DNA of 38,565 nucleotides from Bacteroidaceae bacterium (GTDB lineage: Bacteria > Bacteroidota > Bacteroidia > Bacteroidales > Bacteroidaceae), in contig JAFYMP010000084.1 of assembly GCA_017556585.1 (NCBI GenBank), positions 1 through 38,565 on the forward strand. The letters run 5' to 3'. Shown piece by piece: positions 32,910 through 38,565 of this stretch. Numbering within the stretch: position 1 is the first letter of the stretch; every line of letters starts with the position of its first letter. The position numbers and the translations under genes are program-made. Under the pieces are notes generated by a model. It saw only the letters and a list, made by a program, of their open reading frames with translations. It had not been told where the DNA came from and did not search any database.

Positions 32910-33206
32910 ATGCGTGCGCGTGATTCTGAATTGAATGTCAGGTGGGGTATAATTTGTACCCCTACTCGAATGATGGCTTCGGATGGTAAACACATTAACA
33001 ACGCTTTGCAGGAGGAATTAAACCCAGAACTGTTGAGGTCAAAAAACGGTTTGACTCAAGTTGTCGCAAAATTTGCGACAACTGCTTCTGATGGTAAGGT
33101 TTATCAGGTGGAGCATTATTCCTTAGATATGATATTGTCTGTTGGCTATAGAGTTAAATCTACATAAGGCGTGTTTTTTAGAGCATGGGCAAATGTGATT
33201 GTGTAG
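32910..33206 (+). pseudogene. Decayed fragment of a RhuM-family gene
   Basis: Read in one frame, codons from 32910 encode a short protein whose second half, HINNALQEEL, VVAKFATTASDGKVYQV and HYSLDMILSVGYRVKS, matches the N-terminal region of RhuM-family (virulence RhuM / Fic-linked) proteins. A TAA at 33165-33167 interrupts it, yet the same frame continues GVFFRAWANVIV, the next conserved RhuM block (usually a G-x-x-FRxWA motif), before a second stop at 33204. The first 30 codons do not resemble the expected N-terminus, so the 5' end is also damaged, and the large remaining part of the gene is missing. It is a relic, possibly of a mobile or defence-associated gene. About 600 bases between the GH3 and QueH genes hold nothing else but this and a hairpin. 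Confidence 0.72.
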
Positions 33207-33216
33207 AGTTTAAGAT

Positions 33217-33247
33217 AAAGCCATCAGCTCTATAGGTTGGTGGCTTT
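33217..33247. other. Stem-loop between the RhuM relic and queH fusion
   Basis: AAAGCCATCA pairs with TGGTGGCTTT over 10 positions (one G-T) with an 11-base loop. No T-run follows. It may be an old terminator or part of the remnant element. Confidence 0.45.
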
Positions 33248-33279
33248 GGTGTCCTATGGTGCATACTAAATCTTTTTTG

Positions 33280-33287
33280 TATCTTCG
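33280..33287 (+). promoter_or_regulatory. Candidate -7 box for the queH-FCL operon
   Basis: TATCTTCG followed by C, the common TAnnTTTG variant, 20 bases before the ATG at 33308. Confidence 0.5.
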
Positions 33288-33307
33288 CGGTGGCATAATG
33301 ATTTGTG

Positions 33308-34432
33308 ATGAAAAAGAGAGAAGAGAAGTTGGTTGCGCCGGGTGGAGTGGAAAAGGTTTTGCTCCATACTTGCTGTGCCCCATGTTCTGGTGCCATAATA
33401 GAGGCAATGTTGAACAGTGGGATAGAGCCAGTAATATACTACTGCAATCCAAATATCTATCCGCTGGAAGAGTACGAAATTCGTAAGAATGAATGTAGCA
33501 GATATGCCCGGAAATTAGGGTTGAAGATAGTAGATGCCGATAATGACCACTCTGCATGGTTGGAATGTGTTAAGGGGCTGGAGGCAGAACCGGAACGTGG
33601 TGCGCGCTGTCTGAAGTGCTTTAAGTTGCGTTTGACAGCCTGTGCCAAATATGCTGCAGAAAACGGCTTTACGGTAATTACATCAACTCTCGATTCCAGC
33701 CGCTGGAAGAGTCATGAACAGATAGTTGAAGCGGGCAATTATGCGGCTTCGCTCTACGAAAATATCACATATTGGGACTATAATTGGCGTAAGGGTGGGC
33801 TTACTGCACGCAGGGCTGAAATTATAAAAGAGAACGATTTTTATAATCAGCGTTACTGTGGCTGCGAATTCAGTATAGGTCATCTGAAGGATAGTAAACC
33901 GCTTATCCGTAAGGCTGTTAAGGAGAGAGTTGCTGCCATGTCTGAAACCGATAAACAGACGGAAGCGGATGTTTTATTCAGCTATCTGGAAAATTCAGAA
34001 CTGGTAAGAAACAGCAAAAAGATACTCCTGTATCACCCAATGGCCGACGAAATAGATGTAATGAAAGCTGTGCGGAAATGGGCAGAGACCAAAGAGATAT
34101 ATCTGCCAGCCATAGAGGGTGATGATATTGTGATTAGGCAATATAAAAGCGAACAGGATTTAAAGATAGGAAAGTACGGTATCTTGGAGCCTGTGGGTGC
34201 TGTGTTGGATAATCCTGAAGAGATAGATCTGGTAATTGTGCCGGGACGTGCTTTCGATATTCGTGGCTACCGTTTGGGGCGTGGCAAAGGGTATTATGAC
34301 AGGTTGCTGCCTAAAATGAGAGCTATTAAGATAGGTGTCTGTTTTGACTGCCAGTACATATTCCGTGTGCCGGCAGAAGAACATGATATTCCTATGGATT
34401 ATGTAGTTTGTAGAAAATTGATTGAAAAATGA
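33308..34432 (+). CDS. queH: Fusion: epoxyqueuosine reductase QueH + 5-formyl-THF cyclo-ligase
   Basis: One 374-residue reading frame holds two complete domains. Residues about 15-195 are QueH (DUF208): LLHTCCAPCSG (Cys22, Cys23, Cys26), YYCNPNIYPLEEY, ARCLKCFKLRL (Cys101, Cys104) and RYCGCEFS (Cys184, Cys186), the Fe-S and metal ligands of the cobalamin-independent enzyme that makes queuosine from epoxyqueuosine in tRNA. Residues about 198-370 are 5-formyltetrahydrofolate cyclo-ligase: IRKAVKERVAAMS, ILLYHPMADEID, LVIVPGRAFDIRG and YRLGRGKGYYDRLL (ATP/folate loop), then IPMDYVVC. Both halves keep their signature residues. The ATG at 33308 is preferred over GTG at 33305. Its TGA overlaps the next ATG by four bases. 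Confidence 0.9.
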   Translation: MKKREEKLVAPGGVEKVLLHTCCAPCSGAIIEAMLNSGIEPVIYYCNPNIYPLEEYEIRKNECSRYARKLGLKIVDADNDHSAWLECVKGLEAEPERGARCLKCFKLRLTACAKYAAENGFTVITSTLDSSRWKSHEQIVEAGNYAASLYENITYWDYNWRKGGLTARRAEIIKENDFYNQRYCGCEFSIGHLKDSKPLIRKAVKERVAAMSETDKQTEADVLFSYLENSELVRNSKKILLYHPMADEIDVMKAVRKWAETKEIYLPAIEGDDIVIRQYKSEQDLKIGKYGILEPVGAVLDNPEEIDLVIVPGRAFDIRGYRLGRGKGYYDRLLPKMRAIKIGVCFDCQYIFRVPAEEHDIPMDYVVCRKLIEK

Positions 34433-35187
34433 TATTCTGGTATTCGGGTTGTGGAAATAGCGGGTTTGTGGCAGAAGAGTTGGCTAAAGGGTTAAATCAG
34501 GATTTGGTGTTTATACCCGATGCTGCAAGAAACGGTAATGAGTATATTGTTCCAAATGAAGAGGTGGTAGGTTTTGTATTCCCAATATATGCCTGGGCTG
34601 CTCCAAAAATAGTTACAGAGTTTATTGCAAAGATGCGGTTTGAACACAAACCAAAATATCTGTTTGCTGCAGTTACCTGTGGCGATGAAACAGGTTATAC
34701 ATACCGTACATTCGGTAAATTCCTGATAAAGCAGGGATTGAAGCTTGATGCATTTTTCTCCTTTAAAATGCCTGAAACATACATCAATCTTCCGGGCTTC
34801 AAACTGGATACTCTACAAAGCGAAAAGAGTAAGATAGATGCAGTTAAAGAGCAACTGCCTAAAGTCATAACATCCATTGCAAAAAGAGAACAGGGAAACT
34901 TTGATGAATTAAAGGGTGGGGCACCTTTCCTGAAAAGCTACATATTAAAACCGCTATTTTATGGGTTGCTTATATCGGACAAACCTTTTAATGTTAATGA
35001 CAGTTGTAACGGCTGCGGTAAGTGTGCAAGAGAGTGTCCTCTACATAATATAAATATGGTGGATGGTAAACCCAGATGGAATGGAAACTGTACCAACTGC
35101 ATGAGTTGTTATCATCGTTGTCCAAACAATGCCATCAACTTTGGAAAACAGACTTGCGGCAAAGGTCAGTACTATTTCAAAAAGTGA
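34429..35187 (+). CDS. EFR1-type flavodoxin-ferredoxin protein
   Basis: A 252-residue cytoplasmic protein. The N-terminal half is flavodoxin-like: IFWYSGCGNSGFVAEELA binds FMN phosphate, and GFVFPIYAWAAPKIV and AAVTCGDETGYTY continue the fold. The C-terminal part has two ferredoxin [4Fe-4S] motifs, SCNGCGKCARECPLHNI and CTNCMSCYHRCPNNAINF, each CxxCxxCxxxCP. This is the EFR1-family layout. It could hand electrons from a flavin to an Fe-S partner; the ATGA overlap with the queH fusion makes QueH, which needs two electrons for epoxide reduction, an attractive partner, but that is inference. Confidence 0.88.
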   Translation: MIFWYSGCGNSGFVAEELAKGLNQDLVFIPDAARNGNEYIVPNEEVVGFVFPIYAWAAPKIVTEFIAKMRFEHKPKYLFAAVTCGDETGYTYRTFGKFLIKQGLKLDAFFSFKMPETYINLPGFKLDTLQSEKSKIDAVKEQLPKVITSIAKREQGNFDELKGGAPFLKSYILKPLFYGLLISDKPFNVNDSCNGCGKCARECPLHNINMVDGKPRWNGNCTNCMSCYHRCPNNAINFGKQTCGKGQYYFKK

Positions 35188-35262
35188 TAGAAATCTAAAT
35201 AGTGTAAAAGGTGCTGTTTTTTGTTTTAAATAAAGTAATATTGCACCAGATTTAATAATTCT

Positions 35263-36348
35263 ATGATTATGATGAAAAGAAAAGAATTGTGTTTTGTTGT
35301 GGCTTTGATTGCCACATTGTTTGCAACAGGGTGTCAAAAAGAGGATGATTTGATTATTCTTACAGCCGATTTTACAGAGTTTGCAGTTGAAGAAGAGATT
35401 CACCCTACACAGATTGATGTTGATAATAAAACAGTTACGGTCTTTGTGAACGATTCTATAACTATGCAATCTGTTAAAGTTAAGAGCATAGCAGTATCTA
35501 ATAATGCTGTAATTGATCCGGTGATTGCTGTGGGTAGTGTATTGGATCTCTCTAACCCAATGATGGTCTATCTTAAAACCAAACAGGACTATTTGTGGCG
35601 AATAAAAGCATCTATAGCAAATACAGATTCCATAGAATATGATGCATCCGGATATGCACGTATTGTGGTGCCAAATATGGATTTCGATGAATGGTATCTG
35701 AAAGATGATAAACATTGGTATCCTAACAGAAATCTATCGGCTGCCAACTATTGGTGGGATTCCGGAAACAGAGGTGCAAACATACTTGGGCCAAAGAATC
35801 CTACAAGTCCCGAAACTAATTTTGTGATATCAGGAACTGCTGCCAAACTTAAGGCTACATCTGTAATGGGTGTATTGGCATCTGGCAGTATCTTCCTGGG
35901 TAAGTATGTAAAGACATCCGGTTTGGGAGCAGAACTTGCAATGGGACGTAATTTCAACAGTCGTCCGGTAGCATTGAATGGCTACTATTGCTATCATCCG
36001 GGCACAATAGACAATGCAAAATCGCCATACGCTAATCTGAAAGGAGAGAAGGATTACTGTTCTATCTATATTGTTCTTGGCGACTGGAAAAGCCGTGTAA
36101 AGATAGATACTAACGAAGGAACATTTCTGGATATAGAAAACGATCCAAATATTATAGCATACGCAGAACTATCTACAAATGAGGATAGCGGTAGTGAATA
36201 TCTGCCATTCAGATTGCCATTAGAGTATAGAAATGACCGTACTCCCACTCAGATACTTATAGTGGCATCGTCGTGCAAGTACGGTGATTATTTTACAGGC
36301 AGTTCAAACAGCCTTCTCTATATAGATGAATTCTCTTTAGAGTATTGA
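35263..36348 (+). CDS. PCMD-domain lipoprotein
   Basis: A 361-residue lipoprotein; ATGs at 35263, 35269 and 35272 are all possible and lead into KRKELCFVVALIATLFATGC. After an N-terminal beta domain (about 30-115, with a VFVNDSITMQSVKVKSI stretch) comes a PCMD-type jelly roll: VVPNMDFDEWYLKDDKHWYP, NYWWDSGN, KLKATSVMGVLASGSIFLG and the closing SNSLLYIDEFSLEY. PCMD (putative carbohydrate metabolism domain) lipoproteins are common in Bacteroides surface glycan systems, and are presumed to bind sugars at the surface. It converges with the GH30 gene (7-base gap). Nothing suggests catalysis. Confidence 0.8.
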   Translation: MIMMKRKELCFVVALIATLFATGCQKEDDLIILTADFTEFAVEEEIHPTQIDVDNKTVTVFVNDSITMQSVKVKSIAVSNNAVIDPVIAVGSVLDLSNPMMVYLKTKQDYLWRIKASIANTDSIEYDASGYARIVVPNMDFDEWYLKDDKHWYPNRNLSAANYWWDSGNRGANILGPKNPTSPETNFVISGTAAKLKATSVMGVLASGSIFLGKYVKTSGLGAELAMGRNFNSRPVALNGYYCYHPGTIDNAKSPYANLKGEKDYCSIYIVLGDWKSRVKIDTNEGTFLDIENDPNIIAYAELSTNEDSGSEYLPFRLPLEYRNDRTPTQILIVASSCKYGDYFTGSSNSLLYIDEFSLEY

Positions 36349-36355
36349 TAATTAA

Positions 36356-37873
36356 CTACTTCAATGTGAAAATGTAAGTTGATATTGAGTTGGGAAGCAA
36401 TTCAATATTCAGCTTGCTGTTTTCGCAAAGTACATTGCTGCTTACAATATTCCATTGTTCTCCATTAGCCATAGAGCCGCTGGTGCGGATATGTGTAACC
36501 TTTGATTTTCCGCTATGGAAATCGCTAAGGTCGATATTCATATTCTGGTTGTTAGCAGTGGTGTTGGTACATACTACAGTTATCTGTTTGCCTTTGTTGT
36601 CTATTGCTGCAATGGCATTGCAACCTCTGTTCAGACCATTGTTGCAGATAATCAGGCTTGAACCGGGGCGAATGTATTTGGAGAAATGGCCAAAAGCATA
36701 GTACTTCTGTGTAAGCACAATCTCGTCTGTGTCGTGATTGGCGTATGCTGTACCCCAATAACCTCCCATAGTCTGTAGCGGGCCTTTATCTACACGACCT
36801 TTGTAACCCTCTTTAGATACGTGGGTATCTATTACCTGCCACAATACCCAGGCCGATGGTTCCATGGCGGTAATGTCATTTATGATTTTATTGGCCAACC
36901 ATAGGGCAGCGCTCATTTCGCCTGCGTTTGTACCTGCTGTGCCATTGCCATCTACTTCGCTCATCCACAGGTTTATATTCTCTTCTTTTGCCAACTGACC
37001 CAATTCGCGTATTCCGTTTACACCGTAGGTGTGTGCACTTATTCGGTTAATAGCAGCACGCGCTTGAGGTGTCATCAGTTTAATCTCCTCTATCTGCTTG
37101 CCCGGGTTGGTTTCATCGCTTGCAGTGAGTATGATGTTGTCTATACCATATCTGGTCAACGCTTTTTTTGTTTCAACCAGAAGTTTGGATTGTGATTCTC
37201 CTGCATCTATATGACATCCTTCCTGTTTGTAATTGAAAGCAGGCCAATAGTTTGTGTTTGGTTCGTTCATTGGCGAAATGCTCTTTACATCCAGCTTAAG
37301 TTTTTTCATCATGTAGTGAGTGACGTGAGCCAGATATTCTGCAAAATCGTCGTAAGCATCGGCACGAATATTATCTTCTTCCGATTTAAAATTACCTGTA
37401 GAACAGCCGCTCACTGTCATGAAATATGGTGGAGAGTTTGAAAATACTTCTATATATGCATCCTGTCCGGCTGCTTTTGAGGCGGCTTTCAGAACGTTTA
37501 ACTGACGGAAATCTGCATTGTAATCATATTCATATTCTCCTGTCTCTGCATTGTAGTATTGCCAGCCGGGTACATCGGAATCGGTACGTGTTATGTGGTT
37601 GTGGGTAGGATTGTCGCCACCACCTATGTTGTAGCGCATTATGTTCAGTCCCAAACCTTTCTTGCTGTCAAAAAACAGTTCTGCCGATTGTTTTGTCAGG
37701 GTAGGGTTATAGCCTATACGGTTTGCCCACCAGCAGAGTGATGTGCCCCAACCTTCCCAATAACCGTTGTTGGTGGTTATCAGGTTCTTTTTCTCCACCT
37801 TGACGGTGTTTTGTGAGTAGCCGTTTGCAAACAGGGAAATTGCAACAGCTAATAGAATTAATCCCTTCTTCAT
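36356..37873 (-). CDS. Secreted glycoside hydrolase family 30 enzyme (endo-beta-1,6-galactanase-like)
   Basis: A 505-residue protein with signal peptide ending near GYSQN. The TIM barrel carries WEGWGTSLCWWANRIGYN, GLNIMRYNIGGGDNPTHN, FSNSPPYFMTVSGCSTGN, the acid/base Glu204 in ISPMNEPNTNYW and the nucleophile Glu306 in LWMSEVDGNG; a side beta-sandwich forms the C-terminus (about 400-505). The WGTSLCWWA and SNSPPYFMT blocks resemble GH30 endo-beta-1,6-galactanases more than glucuronoxylanases, so arabinogalactan side chains are a likely target, although this cannot be settled from motifs alone. It is monocistronic, with a -7 box at 37906-37899. Confidence 0.86.
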   Translation of the reverse strand: MKKGLILLAVAISLFANGYSQNTVKVEKKNLITTNNGYWEGWGTSLCWWANRIGYNPTLTKQSAELFFDSKKGLGLNIMRYNIGGGDNPTHNHITRTDSDVPGWQYYNAETGEYEYDYNADFRQLNVLKAASKAAGQDAYIEVFSNSPPYFMTVSGCSTGNFKSEEDNIRADAYDDFAEYLAHVTHYMMKKLKLDVKSISPMNEPNTNYWPAFNYKQEGCHIDAGESQSKLLVETKKALTRYGIDNIILTASDETNPGKQIEEIKLMTPQARAAINRISAHTYGVNGIRELGQLAKEENINLWMSEVDGNGTAGTNAGEMSAALWLANKIINDITAMEPSAWVLWQVIDTHVSKEGYKGRVDKGPLQTMGGYWGTAYANHDTDEIVLTQKYYAFGHFSKYIRPGSSLIICNNGLNRGCNAIAAIDNKGKQITVVCTNTTANNQNMNIDLSDFHSGKSKVTHIRTSGSMANGEQWNIVSSNVLCENSKLNIELLPNSISTYIFTLK

Positions 37874-37898
37874 AACTGATTAGTATTTTTTAGTGATG

Positions 37899-37906
37899 CG
37901 AATATA
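37899..37906 (-). promoter_or_regulatory. Candidate -7 box for the GH30 gene
   Basis: Read leftward TATATTCG followed by C is a common TAnnTTTG variant, 26 bases upstream of the start codon. Confidence 0.5.
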
Positions 37907-37955
37907 GGATATATTTATATAAATAAGGAGAATTTTTAAGAAAAAAGCATGTTGG

Positions 37956-37987
37956 TTTGTTTATGAAAAATAAATGTACTACCTTTG
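37956..37987 (+). promoter_or_regulatory. Promoter of the rpsF-rpsR operon
   Basis: TTTG at 37956-37959 and TACCTTTG at 37980-37987, 20 bases apart, match both sigma-ABfr elements well. The leader to the ATG at 38034 is about 40 bases. Confidence 0.78.
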
Positions 37988-38033
37988 CGGTCGCAAATTT
38001 TATTAATTAATCAATTCATAATCAAAACAAATT

Positions 38034-38387
38034 ATGATTCAGTACGAAACCGTTTTCATTTTAACTCCCGTTTTGTCTGACGCTCAGATGAAGGAAGCGG
38101 TAGAAAAATTCACGAACCTATTGAAAGAACAGGGTGCTGAAATCGTGAATGAAGAAAGTTGGGGTTTGCGCAAATTAGCTTATCCTATCGACAAGAAGAC
38201 TACAGGCTTCTATCAGTTGGTTGAATTCAAGGCAGATCCTAAAACAATCGCTACTTTGGAAATCAACTTCCGTCGTGATGAACGTGTGATTCGTTTCTTG
38301 ACTTTCCGTCAAGATAAGTATGCAGCTGAATATGCAGCTAAGAGAAGAAGTTTGAAATCATCTAAAGAAACAGTAAAGGAGAATTAA
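38034..38387 (+). CDS. rpsF: 30S ribosomal protein S6
   Basis: A 117-residue protein with S6 landmarks: [40 protein letters not shown] and [20 protein letters not shown], plus a Lys/Ser/Glu-rich tail of the size usual in Bacteroidales. S6 binds 16S rRNA and pairs with S18 in the small subunit platform, consistent with rpsR directly downstream (two-base gap; AAAGGAG lies just before the junction). Codon use (CGT, GAA, AAC) is that of a highly expressed gene. Confidence 0.97.
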   Translation: MIQYETVFILTPVLSDAQMKEAVEKFTNLLKEQGAEIVNEESWGLRKLAYPIDKKTTGFYQLVEFKADPKTIATLEINFRRDERVIRFLTFRQDKYAAEYAAKRRSLKSSKETVKEN

Positions 38388-38389
38388 TC

Positions 38390-38565
38390 ATGGCAGCAAC
38401 TCAATCAGAAATTAGATATTTGACTCCGCCTTCAGTAGACGTTAAAAAGAAAAAATATTGCCGTTTCAAAAAGAACGGTATTAAATATATCGATTACAAA
38501 GATCCTGAATTCTTGAAGAAATTCTTGAACGAACAGGGTAAAATCCTTCCACGTCGTATCACTGG
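38390..38565 (+). CDS. rpsR: 30S ribosomal protein S18, N-terminal part
   Basis: The ATG at 38390 begins [19 protein letters not shown], then [38 protein letters not shown]; 58 codons are visible before the window ends, out of the roughly 90 expected. The [17 protein letters not shown] and ILPRRIT blocks are diagnostic of S18. The gene runs off the right edge; rplI would normally follow in Bacteroidales. Confidence 0.96.
   Translation, partial: MAATQSEIRYLTPPSVDVKKKKYCRFKKNGIKYIDYKDPEFLKKFLNEQGKILPRRIT

Noticed and set aside
33305-34432. A sequencing join of two separate genes for the QueH-FCL fusion
   Set aside because: The frame is open across the junction without a stop or rare composition, and both domains are complete, so a real fusion is more likely; still listed for checking.
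35041-35715. A 224-codon minus-strand frame rich in His, Ile and Cys
   Set aside because: It lies antisense to the end of the EFR1 gene and the start of the PCMD lipoprotein, both well supported, and its composition is that of a shadow frame.

Overview
The window looks like a chromosomal segment from a Bacteroidales bacterium (Bacteroides/Prevotella-like, probably gut-associated). This rests on AT-rich DNA, TAnnTTTG-type -7 promoter boxes with few good Shine-Dalgarno sites, many secreted proteins and lipoproteins, scattered hemicellulose-active glycosidases, Bacteroidetes-type FabI and Zn-less CobB, and a ribosomal rpsF-rpsR pair at the right edge. I saw no tRNA, rRNA, CRISPR array or intact insertion sequence.

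Layout. 1-187: the start of an efflux periplasmic adaptor gene, leaving the window on the left. 417-4226: a tight operon of a divergent GH97 glycosidase, a TapB/DUF3108-like secreted protein and a CE1-type esterase. 4467-8479: two paralogous lipoproteins of unknown function bracket a convergent two-gene operon (DUF4380-type secreted protein plus a lipoprotein with two metallo-beta-lactamase domains). 8555-11039: an overlapping minus-strand operon (SIMPL protein, COG1237-type MBL protein, LOG-family protein). 11084-11384: a striking array of 75-bp tandem repeats, each with a hairpin and a -7-like box, ending just before an operon of MmcQ/YjbR, a secreted alpha/beta hydrolase with a degenerate triad, a glutaredoxin-like protein, a rhodanese lipoprotein and CobB (11394-14109). 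14170-16423: a lipoprotein nitroreductase and an aldehyde dehydrogenase.

16418-22227 is a self-contained signalling/transport module. It has a membrane histidine kinase with almost no periplasmic loop, an NtrC-type sigma-54 activator, and a divergent ABC transporter (MacB/LolD-type ATPase plus FtsX permease). The intergenic region between regulator and transporter carries a near-consensus sigma-54 promoter and an upstream palindromic site. 22397-24064 is a GH43 glycosidase. 24149-26668 is a fabF-fabZ-fabI fatty-acid block divergent from a membrane-anchored LytTR regulator, followed by an acyl-CoA-ligase-like gene. 29470-29844 is desulfoferrodoxin. 30094-32712 is a GH3 lipoprotein with strong promoter signals and codon use like a highly expressed gene. 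32910-33206 is a decayed RhuM fragment. 33308-35187 is a QueH/5-formyl-THF cyclo-ligase fusion coupled to an EFR1-type ferredoxin-flavodoxin. 35263-37873 holds a PCMD-type lipoprotein and a GH30 glycosidase. rpsF and the start of rpsR close the window.

The carbohydrate enzymes (GH97, CE1, GH43, GH3, GH30) suggest breakdown of xylan, arabinan or galactan side chains, but no SusC/SusD pair lies in the window, so they are dispersed rather than one classical PUL. The most notable items are the covarying 75-bp repeat array, the sigma-54/kinase/ABC module, the QueH-FCL fusion and the RhuM relic.
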